Part shown: positions 35,201-46,979 of the stretch, one piece after another
Layout of the letters: each line of letters starts with the position of its first letter
How positions within the stretch are numbered: position 1 is the first letter of the stretch
From: Marsupella aquatica
Taxonomy: Eukaryota > Marchantiophyta
Direction: 5' to 3'
Assembly: GCA_973895155.1 (NCBI GenBank)
Contig: OZ316893.1
Span: forward strand, 17,360,001 to 17,424,000
DNA length: 64,000 nucleotides
The notes under the pieces: generated by a model
The model's input: only the letters and a program-made list of their open reading frames with translations
Database searches by the model: none
What the model was told of the DNA's origin: nothing
Translations under genes and position numbers: made by a program

Positions 35201-35457
35201 TCTGCTCCATCATAGTCATCATCATAATCATCAGGCGTCCCTTGCCAATAACTCTGGCTCCTTCTAGGGTATGGATTATGTGATTTCTCTCTAGCTGCCC
35301 ACCTACCTGGCACTTGATGAGGGCCCTGTGCATCCTGCACAGGTGCATTTTTCTGTGAGCCCCCTGCATCTGGATCTCCATCCATATCCAATCTTTCCTC
35401 TTCACCCCACTCTCCAAGCCCCATGTCTGTCTCCATGTCATCACCCTCTTCCCCCAT
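32298..35457 (-). pseudogene. TNPA-like gene (Ptta/En/Spm family) of the CACTA
   Basis: A multi-exon gene downstream of tnp2. The first part (35457-35100) is Asp/Glu-rich. Then comes a Gly/Arg/Pro repeat region (GRGGTPGRGGTP, about 34640-34700). A folded domain follows at 34574-34104, with W-x-DLRGEVLRWLDLS, ILKQERHRLKRMW, and LDQWTRLIKGFMSE...SEVMSNARGKVKHLSQAGRGSYAPV. The last block matches the plant Ptta/En/Spm transposase signature (W-x-x-L-x-x-F, N-R-K, HxxGxxSFA). Further small Lys-rich and coiled-coil exons lie at about 33730-33560, 33420-33380, 33240-33165, 33060-33000, 32891-32682 and 32651-32298. A one-base slip in an A-run near 34581 joins the Gly-rich part to the folded domain. 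It probably binds subterminal motifs, as TNPA does. Confidence 0.55.
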
Positions 35458-35634
35458 AGCTTCTGCACAGCACCCACAACCAAATAGGGAGAATCAGCAC
35501 ACTAGATTCAAAGTATCAATCAATTTCATGCATATCCAACTATCCTAAACATCATTCCAGGCAGCAATTCCCGTTCTGTGACTCTGTGCAGGTAGTCATC
35601 CTCAACCTCATACTTGCCAATCGCCAGCTGTTGC

Positions 35635-38600
35635 CTATTGCACATCATCAACCTCATCATATTCCATCTCCCCAGGTTCATCATATGTCTCTCTCAATGT
35701 TAACGGGATGAAGTCGGTCCTTGCCCGAGTTGGAACTACAGTCTCCTGACTAGGATGCTCGAATGCAACATGGTCGTCCAAACTGAACTCTACTTTACTT
35801 CCATCCATCCGCCTGTTCCGTGCTTGGCTATGGCATACCACCCTCCAGTCATGTGACCCCTCCACATCTAGAAAGAAAGCCTGTTCAACTTGGCTAGGGA
35901 AAACAAAAGGCTCAGACCATTCTGGTACTCTGGACCTAAAATTGGCCAACAAGAACCCATCAGGATCACGCTTCATGGTGGCCCTTGGCCACTGCCATTC
36001 TGATTTCACCCATGCTCCCTTCATCAATATTACAGGGACACTTGTGTTACCATAATTCAAGACCCAAATGTCTGTCAACTCCCCCACGTAACCCATCTTC
36101 ATCCACCCCCTCTGTTCTTCAGAGGTTCTCTGCTCAAACACAAATATCAAACCACAATCATATGATACACAATGGTCACCCTGCTCATCCCTCACTCGAT
36201 AATGATTTCCATAAGCTCTCATCCGTTTGTAGGTCAGAATAGACAATCGTGGTGGCACAGATAGAAGATACAAATCCTTCTCCATATTTGGGTGATGTCT
36301 ACTATGCTCTCGAATTGCCACCCGAATCCACTGCTCGAACTATGGGAAGGGATCCTGCTGCCCAGAGTGTGCAGTTTTTTGCATATCATATTCCCTGCAA
36401 TATGAGGTATAGGCATAGTTAGGTCTAAACAACACATGACAACCTAAGATCACCCTTGGAATAGACAAGAAGCATCACAACAAAGGCAAGTCAATTCAAT
36501 CACTCACCTCCACCATGGTTGCATAGGCTCTGTGTTTGCCAGCACATATGAATGAGCCTTGTCTCGAATCGCAATAGACAGTTGCACAGCACATCCCACA
36601 CCTTCAACAACCTCGCCACTCACTCCATCATCTTCACCAGATTTCCAAACTCTTGTCATAGCTTCACCAGACCCAGCCATGTACTCTGTTAGGAACCCCA
36701 ACGTCTCATCCTTAATGTACCCCAATGCCATGGAAGCCTCTGGCCTGTAGTATGTTCTCACATGACCTTTCAACAACTTCATGTATCGCTCCATAGGGTA
36801 CATCCATCTCGTACTGACTGGCCCATACTGCCGTAGCTCTTCTACCACATGGATTAGGAGATGAGTCATAACATCAAAGAAAGCAGGGGGAAGTATATCT
36901 CCAAGTCACAGAGGACATAAGCAACATCATGCTTCAACTGCTCCAATCCTTGGGGATCCCACACTTTCACACATATACGGCGAAATACATTGCACAGTCG
37001 AATAATGACATTACGGACTGGTTTTTGCACGAGACCTCTGAGGCATAGGGGCAAAATGTGCTGCATCAACACATGGTAGTCATGTGTTTTCATACTGCCA
37101 AGTTTATTCTTTGTAATATGCTTCTTGAAGGCACCAGCATAGCCAGAGGGCACTTTCAGACAGCTCAATCTATACAAGAATGTCTTCCATTCTTCCTGTG
37201 TGCACACATAGGGAGCTTGGACTTGAGAAGTACATTGGGATTGCTTGCATGGGGCTTCAACCAAAGGTGAGGGTGAATCCCCTTCTGTTGCATATCAGCT
37301 CAAACTGCTCCTGTATCTTTCTCACCCGACAAGAACTTCAGCAAGCTCTCACAAATATTTTTCTCAATGTGCATGACGTCCACATTGTGTTTGCTGGGCT
37401 CGAATTCCTGCACTCCACAAAGCAAAGAATTCAACAACAGAAACACTAATTAACCAAATAGGAGGATTGTAACCAACATCAATCCACCATTGCTCCAATC
37501 TAAAATGTAGATCATACAGGGGCTGAAGGCTAAGTACATTACCCTCCAGTACTTCAACTCCAAGTCCATCAAGGTCTGTCTTTTCACATCGTGTTTCACC
37601 ACTGGATCCTCAGGTTCTCGATCATGGCACTACTCTTGTCCCAATCAGCCTTCCTGGCTGCCCACCTCAGGACTTGCTCTCTGGTGACCCTCTGTGGTGG
37701 GCCACGAAGCTCTGTTTTGTTGTTGAAGTGTGCAATTTGAGACCGTGTGTGCCTGTAAGGATGATTAGCAAGCAGATACCTTCTATGCCCCTGAAATTTC
37801 ATACTGTGTAGGGCATGTGACCACTCACTTGTCACATTTTTCCCACATGGTGTGCACCCCACATAGCCCTTTGTCACTCGTCCAGATATGATGCCATGGC
37901 CTGGGTAATCTGCTATATCCAGCAAACAAATTGCATGGAGTCTAAAGGGGCTGGGTCGAAGAAGCCCCTTCAGAACATCATGGGTTAACACCCCTTCTAT
38001 CCACAAAGTCTTCCACTCTTCCACTGCTGGAGCCAACATGATATCTATGAATTGCTCGGTCACAGAAGCTGGTCCAGGGATTAGCAGCACCATCATCACA
38101 AAAAACCTCTTTGTAGTCATCCATGGGGGAAGGTTGTAATTTAGCAGCGTAATTGGCCAACATGAATAACGGTTGTTTTTGTCTCCAAATGGGTTTACTC
38201 CATCCAGTGATAGACCAAATTGAAAGTTCCGCTTCTCTACAGCAAACTATGGCCACCTCTCATCAACAAATTTCCAATGGTTGGAATCTCCAATGTGACG
38301 CTGCAGGCCATCACTGCTGTTGTTATCAGAAGTCCATGTCATCAGCTTGGAAATGGTAGGGCATCTAAACAGACGTTGTAGTCTAGGAATGAGAGGAAAA
38401 TGATGAAGAACCTTGGCAGGGTGTGTACATTTCCCTACATTCTTGTACTTGTGCTTACCACAATGAGGGCATGTCAATTTATCTGCATGCTCTTTGCGAA
38501 AGAGAACACACCCATCAGGGCATGCGTCAATAGACACATAGTTCAGCCCAAGGTTAGACATCAATTTCCTAGCCTCGTACATATTTTTTGGAATTAAATT

Positions 38601-39332
38601 ACCATCTGGTAACACATTTCGGCACAGGAAGGTCAACAACTCTGTCACAAATATATTGGGAACATTGTGATTGCCACAGATGTTCAACAACAACACAACA
38701 AAACCCAACTTGGAGCAGTTTGACCCCTCGTAGATAGGAATGCAAGCTTCTTTGATGTGTTTTGGGCCCCCAAACACCCACTCCCTCTCTGCTGCACCTT
38801 CCCCGATGTCAAAGTCAGGTTCAGGTGGGCCTACTCCAATGTGTGGTTGCGGTTCATTGTCCTTTTCTGATTCCACTGTGTCGTAATAAGCATCAAGGTC
38901 TTCAAAAATCTCTTGAACCATTCTTGGGACATCCATCCCACCGTCCTCAGTGACTGCCTCTGCATCTCCATCTTGGTCATCCACGTTCTCATGTTGTACC
39001 CCAGGACCATCCTCTGCACCGTCTATGTCCTGCTCTACGTAGTCTCTACGCCTAGCTGTATTAGAATCCACAAAGTCAGCTCTCCACTCTTCATCAGAGG
39101 AGTCTTCTTCTGCTGGTACATTCCAAACCCTCCACCTAGGGTGCCTTTCATGCCGCAGCAGGTGAAGGTGCACAGTGTTCAAACTCAACGACTTGAATCC
39201 TTGGCACTGTGTGCATGGGCATCTCATCCTCCTACTCCTACCTTGGGCGGCCCAGGCTTGTTCACGCATCCACAATTTAGAATCATGATGCCTAATCCTA
39301 AATGGGTTGTGAAGAGGCAACCTTGGAGCCAT
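35635..39332 (-). pseudogene. tnp2-type CACTA transposase
   Basis: ATG at 39332. Domain order: transposase-associated N-terminus (MRCPCTQCQG, about 39230); acidic linker; tnp2 core with LMSNLGLNYVSIDACPDGCVLF...CPHCG (about 38540-38450); LPPWM-like start of the catalytic part and VLLIPGP (38110-38080); GYVGCTPCG...HRRYLLANHP; DVMHIEKNICESLLKFL (37385-37340). Then come a DUF4218-like part (KTHDYHVLMQHILPL...RWMYPMERYMK, 37110-36780) and a DUF4216-like C-part (36321-35635, EPFVFPSQVEQAFF...WRVV). Frames change near 38250, 38120, 37600, 37210 and 36868, and TGA at 37302-37300 replaces a likely CGA. Some changes are introns (donor after YWR at about 37541), but several are true breaks. Confidence 0.85.
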
Positions 39333-39538
39333 CACTATACACACGCACTTAGCGCTTTGTCATTTTATTATGCGAGTGAAAAATACACTCCCTGTTAAGG
39401 ATTTCACCCCTGACTATACTTGCCAAAAGACGTAGCATAGCATTCCAAAAAAACAAAAAAACAAAAAATATAGGTGCCAGAGTCATGTACCTATTCTCAA
39501 GTGAATGAGACAAAATTCCTAAATGTTTGAGGGTGTCA
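39333..39538. other. tnp2 5' flank
   Basis: AT-rich, with an A-run near 39450-39470. It should hold the tnp2 promoter unless displaced by the adjacent insertion. No clear TATA box is assigned. Confidence 0.3.
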
Positions 39539-39833
39539 ACTCCTGTCGCACCCCTACCCTGGGCCTTAAATCCGGGTTAGTGTCGTGGTGCGACCTCGAC
39601 CACCAGTAGGGGTGAGGGTTCGGGCAAGGAGGTGTGTAGTGACCTTCAATAGCCCTAAGTCGGGCTAAGCCGCTATACTTACTGGTATAACACTCGCATA
39701 ATTCGTACTTGTCATAGGTATATTTATTTTCCACCGCTGGAATTTTCCCTCAGTTAGTGACGCGGACTAACTCCCGACTTGGGGCTTTTCAAGCCATCGA
39801 CGTGACAGGACCTTGTGACATGCAATGAGTGGC

Positions 39834-40526
39834 AATCCCTACCATTAGTCCGCACCCGGTACGTCCCTTAAAATGGCGCCTTTGCCCGGACAAAGCATAC
39901 ACACAACACCAGTTACTCTCAGAAACATTAAGGGGAAAAGACTACATTTACTCAGCGAAGCATCAGCTTACATGGTTGACTCGACTTCAAAGGGGGTCAG
40001 CAGGCCCAACGGCAGTCGATGCCCAGTCTCTACGAGGCCCTGCCTCGCACTTGCCCAGCAAGCTTGACTCTGGCTCTCACTCCTTGGTACACGCTGACCC
40101 TACTCAGGCCGGGACTCCCCGTGCCTCGCCTTTCTTCTACTGAGATAACTAAGCCTTCTCCCCCTTCCCATCGCGGAAGGGGAAGCCTAAATACTACCAT
40201 AGCGGAAGAGAACCAGAGGATACTACCTTCCGGGGTACTACCTACTGACTAACTAACTGCTGACTACCGGTCGCGCTGCACTGACTGGTTGACCGTCGAC
40301 TACGAGTGTGCCAACCGGAATGGCAGCGGCCAAGCCTACTGACAAACTCTAGTCCGTTGATGGACTCAATCCTACGTTGGCTGATCCTAACTGACCGGCC
40401 CTAATTCTTCCTACTGCCGCTAATCGACGCCTAATGACAGTCATTCTGTCGTTACGCCTAACTAAAAGATGCCGCTGACTTAACCGCCTTGCGTGGCGCC
40501 TGCTTCTACCCTTCGCTAACTACCCC
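39834..40526. other. Non-coding part of the nested element
   Basis: GC-rich text with many CTGACTA/TAACTG-type words (40240-40480) and no recognisable coding sequence. It lies 3' of the gag-like frame and would include the 3' untranslated part of that element. Confidence 0.35.
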
Positions 40527-42971
40527 TTACGTGTGTGCAGTGGTTGGACCAGGGCTGGTCCCCTTGTCGGGGCGAGACCTCGAGCCGCCTTGATCAGAGG
40601 TGGGCCCAGGTTTTCCCCGCTGGAGGACGAGCAGGGTGACGCGGTCCTGCAAAGCCTTGTTGTCCCGTAATGCTTCCTCCGCCTCGTTTGCAGCTTCATC
40701 GGCTTCGGTCTGGAGCCGCGCCACCTCCAAGTTGAGCTGGTCGATGGCGTCGCGATGGACCTGGTCCTGCGCTAGCAATTTATCTCGTTCGGCGGAGAGA
40801 CTAGCCACCTGCTGTGCTGCCTGCAGGAATTGTTTGTTGAGGTCGGTCAGGCTGGTAACCCGAGCCGAAGATTCTGAGTGTAATTGAAGCACGGTGTCGT
40901 CCAGCTTCTTGAGTTCGGCCTGCGCTCCGCTTAACTCCTAGGTTAGTCTGTCCCTCTGTTCGACAGTGCGGACTAAATCCTCGCGGCGGGTCGTTGCCTC
41001 CTCCTCGAGGTGCTCTACCAGCATCTGGAGACGCCCGATCTCATTCCCCTTCGCCATGAGTTCTTCTTCCAAGCGGCTGACGATCCGTGGTTGGTGCTCT
41101 AACATGAAGAAGGCTGGCTGAAAGTACGCCGAGACTTGTTGTCCGATGTATGTTGCCAACTCCCCAGACATAGTCTGGCTAAACTTCTGGACCAGGTCGT
41201 AGGCCATGGTCCCCAGGGCTACTTGGTAGTCCTCCATCCTCTCGGGTACCGGTGGTTCCTCGGCAGGGGCAATGAGCTCCTCCGTAGTCAGCGCTGGGGA
41301 GGGGAAGGTTTCTTCAGGTGGTGGAGGGATTGGGGGTGGTTGTACTGCAGGTAGCGGAGGCTCAACGGAAGGAGGCGGTGGAATTTCCATAGGGGGCGGT
41401 TGCGGAGTATTAGTCGGGGCTTCCGGCTCGAGGTTTGTCCGAGGGACAGTAGTCCGCGTAGTCGGGGTTGCCTCTGGGGCGGGGGTGACATTACCCGGGG
41501 CTGAGGTGGCCGTATTCTTTCCTCTGGCCTCCCGCCGTGCCTTGTACCAGGCGAGGATAATGGCGATATGACTCCCCAAGTAAGTCTTCCCTCCAATAGC
41601 CATACCACCCTGAGCCCGCTTTAGCTCCCCCGAGAATCTTCGGTAGAAGAATTGGGCCCAGTTTCGTCGTTTGTACTGTTCCACCTGCACTATCGTGCAG
41701 AGGGAAATCTCGGATCGTGGCTCAATCATGTGTAGGGTAGTCCGTATGAAGTTAAGCCGCTCCATACAGGTTAAGTTGGTGCACGCCCCCTGCTTGTATC
41801 CGTTGTCCGTCTTACCCTCGGGTTTGAAGTGCCGCGGCGTATACTCCTTATCCCAAATTCGGATTTCCACCGGCACCGGCCCGGTTGGTAGGCCAAAAAT
41901 TTGCGTTAACCGATGCTCCGTGAGTGATAAGGTCTGCCCCGAAACCTTGGTGGTTGACGCATCAGTATCGAAATTGGAGATGAACTCACAAATCTCCTTC
42001 GGCCCGACGGCGCACGGCCTCCATAGTAAGTGGGCGAACTGCTCCAACTGATGCTCCTTGAGATAGTCCGCATGTTTGAGTTTCTTGATCGCGATCCAGA
42101 CTACCTCGGGGACGCGGATTACCTGTAATAAGTTGGACTTCGGGTTATCCGGGGGCCGTCGGGTCTGGTTGGTCGGGGGGTTTGCCGGGGCAGGTGCAGG
42201 CGCGGCGTCGGTCCGTGTTGATTCGGGGGCCGTCGTAGTCCTTGACCGCTTATGAGGACGCTGTTCGAGTTGCGAACTAGCTCGCTCGGAACCCGAAGAA
42301 CACTCCGCGTTGATTACTGGACGGACTTGGGACTGGTTTGGCGGTACTCCGGTGGTCATCGGTTGAGGCGCTGGGGTAGCCATATCCCAGTTGAAGGCGT
42401 TGGAGCTTTCCCCGAGGAACGTGAGATTACGCGCTGCTTCCCGTTGTCTGCTGATATCTTCTTGGCGCTTTTCGGCTGTGATCTGCTGGTCTAGGTACCC
42501 CGGAATCTTGTCGAACTTTGCTTGAGTAAGCTGCTGGTTGCCCTTCAGCTTAAAGAACTTAGCTGGAACCTCAAGAATCGCCTCTGCTACCGATCTAAGC
42601 CCTTCCTCGCTGAGATATAGTTCGGTGATGTAGTCTCGCAGCTCGTTATAGCTAGAATCCCTGGTGATGGCTGTCCTTTCGCAATTAACCAGTGCTACCT
42701 TGGTTACCAGCTTCGCGTACCTTCGTTCGTAAGCGGCTTTCTCGGGGCAAGAGTACCAGTAAGTCTCGGAGAACTTAGCACCTACCTCGCCAAACAAGGT
42801 CCAAAATCCCAAGGCTGTGAGGGTCATACTAACCTCGTAGTCCGGTTCATTGCGTCCACGTTCCCACCTGGCTGGTCCTTTCTCGCGGAGGCCTCGCTCG
42901 TCTTGACTAAATCTCGCCACATTCCGCTCTTCTCCCTCGATAATTTCCTCGTAAAGGTCGACTGGATTCAA
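40527..42971 (-). pseudogene. Gag-like protein with coiled-coil C-terminus and internal amber codon
   Basis: A long frame is open from 42971 to TAG 40940-40938 (677 codons) and stays open in the same frame for 136 more codons to 40527. An upstream TGA (42974-42972) separates it from a plausible N-terminal extension (GHSLTFTFLEFTDAAIRS) in the same frame. The N-part is globular (TLTALGFWTLFGEV). A Gln/Thr/Pro-rich linker comes next, then LLQVIRVPEVVW, ICEFISNF...IFGLPTG and YLGSHIAIILAWYKA. After these come a Pro-rich run (PPPPS, PPIPPPPEE) and a coiled coil (ERDKLLAQDQVHRDAIDQL) that spans the amber codon. The middle block matches the element at 28.8-29.2 kb. No zinc knuckle, protease or reverse transcriptase is seen. 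Confidence 0.6.
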
Positions 42972-43503
42972 TCAAAAAGGCGAGCGGATGGCAGCGTCCG
43001 TGAATTCCAAAAAGGTAAATGTGAGCGAATGGCCCGCAGTGCCATCGGCTCCTCTCTTATGGGGGTGCCCGGACGAGCCCGAGCGTGAGAAGGTCAGGCC
43101 GTTTGGTCATTGATAACGAGCTGAAGTCGGTGTCTCGGTCCAAGCGTGATTCTTCTAACTGATTTTTACTCCGCTGCCGCCACCGTACCTCGGTCGTGCG
43201 TAATAATCCCTTTCCTGAACTCGTAATTATTCGGTTATCTTAACCTACTCCTAATCTAATCATAATGGCAACTTGACGGCTATACGTGCTATTCTACGCT
43301 ATGGCTACGGTCCTAATGACCGTATAAGTCCTAATCTACGACCTGGGTTCGGTCAAGTGACACGTTACCCGTGTCACAACTCCTCCGCTGTCCCCACATG
43401 TACTGCCTCTGCACGTACATCCATGACCATATCAGAGTCCAATCATGTATAGTCATAGACACAGGTGCCAGGTGCGAGACCGGTGTGAGATGTCCTCATC
43501 TTA

Positions 43504-44073
43504 CTACCACATCAAATACGGATACCAATCCTGTTGTCGATGCCACTCAGCCCTGAGGTACTCAGGCATGTACATTAAGTCATCAAGGTCTAAACCCTGC
43601 TCATGCCATGGTGGTCTTCGATCCGTGCCTACAGGCAGTGGCAGCAGTGCCCTCCACGGTGCACATGTTGCTACCAAGTCCCTCCACTGGGTACTAATTA
43701 GTCTATATTTGCATATATCTTGTGCGCCAGACACCACAAGAACCCTCGGCCAGACATGTGTAAGAACTATATCATCTGCCCAATCAGGCAACAAGGAACC
43801 ACCTACAGCATCGTGCTTGTCTAACTCATTTGCTGAAAAGTAAATGTCCTCTTCGGACTGTGCATCCTCATTCACCACAACATTCACAACACATCCAAGG
43901 TCTGTAGGCATTATCTCGGATGGAGCTACACTCTGTCTGGTTACCAATCCACACATGTAAGCCCAAGCAGTAGCCATGCACAATGCAACCCGTAGGAGGA
44001 TCCTACATAGGGCCTGTCGGTCTGGAAGAGGCAGCATACCCACCAAAGTCTTCAGCCAAACAGAGCCCAGCAA
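43504..44073 (-). CDS. F-box-like protein segment (CACTA cargo)
   Basis: The C-terminal half encodes LPDWADDIVLTHVWPRVLV...DICKYRLISTQWRDLV...PWRALL. It fits the F-box pattern (LPD-x-x-x-x-I-x-P-R-L..D..-x-x-R-x-V-S-x-x-W-x-x-L) over about 50 residues. It is followed by a short tail with two Trp/Tyr-rich segments. F-box proteins recruit targets to SCF ubiquitin ligases through SKP1. The N-terminal half is unassigned and the start is uncertain. It lies inside the CACTA, on the same strand as the transposase and 126 bases beyond the nested element. It may be an exon of a captured host gene. Confidence 0.5.
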   Translation of the reverse strand: MLGSVWLKTLVGMLPLPDRQALCRILLRVALCMATAWAYMCGLVTRQSVAPSEIMPTDLGCVVNVVVNEDAQSEEDIYFSANELDKHDAVGGSLLPDWADDIVLTHVWPRVLVVSGAQDICKYRLISTQWRDLVATCAPWRALLPLPVGTDRRPPWHEQGLDLDDLMYMPEYLRAEWHRQQDWYPYLMW

Positions 44074-44300
44074 GTAGATTCACAGTCACACCCCACGCAG
44101 CAGGAAACAACAATCACTTCAACTGCGACCAACCATGACAAGATGAGTTAGTTCAAGGATCACATTTATTACAAAATTGTGATTTATACAAAAATATGAG
44201 GGACTCCTACTCCCCACTCTCTCCCACCATTGCTAAGCATACATCTCTGTTGAATCTTGGAGGGCCAGGCCTCAAAAATATCAAAGTCCCAAGAATTCTG

Positions 44301-45075
44301 TCACTTCCCTCTCGCTACTGATTCCAGAAGCCAATCAGGGGAATGCACCCAAAGATTGTTGTTCATGACAAAATGACGCACTATTGTCTTAAAGAATTTT
44401 CTGCATATTTTCATGTATGACAGACCTACAACATGAGTGGAGGTTTCTGTTAGACTCTCCTCCACTGTCCCACCTAGCTCAACAACTGTGGACTTGTACA
44501 GTCTGCACTTAGTCTCCCCAATTCCCTCTTCTGCAAATACCACACTGAACCCCTTCATAATGGTATTTCTCTCCTTGCCATGCTCATTCAATATAGCATC
44601 TGCACGCATAGGATGGTGTCCTATGTTGACAACAGGTCCATATTGGACAAGCAAAGTTGGGTTTCTCTGCCGCTGCTTCATAGGCTTCCTTTTCAGCCAA
44701 AGCCTCTATAGTGGCCTCCTCACTCTCCCACAACTCATATTGCTCAGTACTCTGTACACACCTATGATTAACAGAATCAGTCAGCCAAGAGACTTCAACT
44801 ACTTTTAGACCTTGGTTGGTAATGGCAAAATCAATGAAGGACCATGACCACTTGTTCATCACATCCAGCCATGTCCCCGCAACAACATGTGTAGTCTGTG
44901 GAGTGATGTCCTTGACTTCAGTCCCATGGAACTCTGAGAATTGTTTTTGTACGATTGGCCAACTCACTTGGGTGAACCCATAGTGGCCAGGAATCAAAAT
45001 GGCTTTGATTCCAGCCAACAGAGGCGGGTGGTCAACCTTTGTACGTTTCCTAGAGGTCATGTACACATGGGCCAC
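44301..45075 (-). pseudogene. Tandem BRCT-domain segment (CACTA cargo)
   Basis: Two BRCT-type repeats. The first (about 45010-44740) has the features GIKAILIPG, TTHVVAG and LKVVEVSWLTDSVNHRCVQSTEQYEL. The second (about 44560-44301) has FSVVF...CRLYKSTVVELGGTVEESLTETSTHVVG and LWVHSPDWLLESVARGK. The THVVxG and (V/H)xxxWLxxS signatures are the BRCT core; tandem BRCTs bind phosphopeptides in DNA-damage proteins. The two repeats are in different frames, shifting near 44640, so the copy is broken unless an intron lies there. It is on the transposase strand between the PHD and F-box segments. Confidence 0.75.
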
Positions 45076-45657
45076 CTAATCACTGCAGACCGGAAGATAA
45101 TGCGTTCACCTGATAATTGGAGGGCCCTTAAAATGTTGCGTTTATAACTTGGTCCAGTCCAGTCGTCTGGTGAGTCTCTGCTCCGATTCCAAACGGGAGA
45201 AATATTGGGACAAACGTACTAGACACCTGCAAGGATGCACCTCATAGTTTGAATATGTGCCTTCACAATATTGAAGGTGACAAGTGAAATTGTTTTGTGA
45301 TGCCACATACAGATGTTGTAAATGGGCAGACATTCAATGAGAATACAAAATGTTGGTACACTTTAAGGGAATTCTCGCAAATTAAATAGCCTGTAACTTA
45401 TATGCTCATAATGAGAAGTCCTGATTTAATTTAAGCAGTGTCATGTAAGTTGTGATCAAAATGATTGCAGAGTTAAAAAAGTTCCTAGAAGGCTTAAGGG
45501 GAGTTTTTGAAGGCATGTACCCAGGAACAAGTAATGAACTTAGGGAACTTGTTGCCTAAGCATCCTCTCCTACAGAGGTCCTTCTTCTCAAAATTGGAAT
45601 GTCTGCAATCTCCAAGGTATCCACATCAGGTGCACTATGCATGTATAGTATTCAGGT

Positions 45658-46336
45658 TCAAAGCCAAGAAATGTGATCTCTCATGGGAGTGTGCAAAGTA
45701 GGATCTATGGCATGGCGATGACAATAGAAGATCCATCGATCAACACCATGTGCAGAGTGATGATAGATGTGTCTGTCACAAGCATAGCCTTCTGCTTGAC
45801 GCTCCTTCAAACAATGAAAGTGCCACATGGTGGGACACCTAACACAGTGGACTATGTCCACCCAGAAATCTTCATCGTGCTAACCACATGCCTTGCACTT
45901 ATGAAGTGGGCAAGCTGTGGCAAGATCGGGCAAACATGAAAAACAAAAGAACCTCACAATATCTGTCAAGGCATTTCCTAACAAGTGGTGGAGCATCAAC
46001 AGAGCCCTCATAAGACCCCAACATCCCACACTCTGCACACTTAGCTTGCTTCTCCAAACAATCAGTGCACATCCAGCCTCCCTGGTGTGCTGACGGGAGG
46101 CCCACCCCTGGACAGTTGTTTTCTATAGCAAGGTCAAACTCCGGGTTGAGGTGGAAATGCCTCATCCAAGGGCCCTCACATATGGCTAAGCCCCCACCAT
46201 CGTCACAAATGGCACAACAATGAGCTGCCTTCTGGAAAATCTGACGTGCGGAGAAGTTACTACCATCTGGCCCAACTACACCTGTGTTGCTCACCTCTGT
46301 CCCCCGCTTCTTGGCTCGGATTTTAGGGCGTGCCAT
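45658..46336 (-). pseudogene. EDM2-like PHD finger cluster (CACTA cargo)
   Basis: It starts at MARPKIRAKKRG. A PHD finger follows: CCAICDDGGGLAICEGPWMRHFH...CPG...GGWMCTDCLEKQAKCAECGMLGSYEG...RKCLDRYC. After a frame break near 45900-45915 comes CPLHKCKACG-stop-HDEDFW...CVRCPTMWHFHCLKER...CDRHI...YCHRHAIDPTLHTPMRDHI. This order, with the CDDGG start and the terminal YCxxHxID...LxTPxRDHI motif, is that of plant EDM2 (ENHANCED DOWNY MILDEW 2). EDM2 is a nuclear PHD protein that reads histone marks and controls heterochromatic intron and transposon transcription. Relative to EDM2 a section after RYC (the FYHPxC finger) is missing. A TAG lies at 45882-45880. Confidence 0.75.
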
Positions 46337-46979
46337 GCCTACGCATGAGATAGATAGTACAATTTAGCAGAGTGCAGAGACAATACGATTTAGCAGTGTA
46401 CAAAAAGTACAGTGTAGCATATAGACTAGAGTGGCAATTGCTACTGCAATGAAATGTTCACACACAGATACAGAGTAGACATACTTTTTGGTTTGTTGAG
46501 CCCACACTGAAAACTGATCCCCTAGTACAATAGCTCCACCTACACCTCAATTTTGTGGCTATGATTCACCAAAGGAGATTTGCAGCAAGATTTAATGCAT
46601 TTGAATCACATACAATAGTCGTGACATGTAAAACAGACTTTTTTGGAACAGGATTGGTATCAAGCAGTGTGATCAGGGTTGTAATTTATACATCCTAAAT
46701 AGGCTATGATAGTGAATGAGACAAATAAGTTAGGCATAAATCACTTTTTCCATGTTATCACATGGCCCATTAATTCCAATCTTTGAAAGGAGACTTTTAA
46801 GTGAGCTTGCTAGCCTCTTAAATTAGGATATATATTCTACTTAGTGTAGCCATAAGAGGATAAGTTATGTACTGTTGACCCTAAACCCTGGACCCAAAAT
46901 TGCTCAAAATTCAAAATTTTAAGTAAATATCCTCTCTGTTCAAGTCAAAGTGTTAAGTTATAGGTCAATGGTCTGTGGT

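Larger units (their letters stand above)
39544..43378 (-). mobile_element. Nested gag-like element with candidate 5-bp target duplication
   Basis: The segment begins TGTCGCACC and ends GTGTCACA and is flanked by ACTCC at 39539-39543 and 43379-43383. A TG...CA outline with a 5-base duplication is typical of LTR elements. However, the two end regions (39544-39830 and 43090-43378) do not look alike, so matching LTRs are not demonstrated. The ends show only weak inverted similarity. The segment is more GC-rich than the CACTA around it and carries a single gag-like gene with no polymerase, consistent with a separate non-autonomous element. Confidence 0.5.

Noticed and set aside
39544-43378. A complete LTR retrotransposon with paired LTRs
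   Set aside because: The end regions are not similar to each other by eye; only the outline and the 5-base duplication support an insertion.
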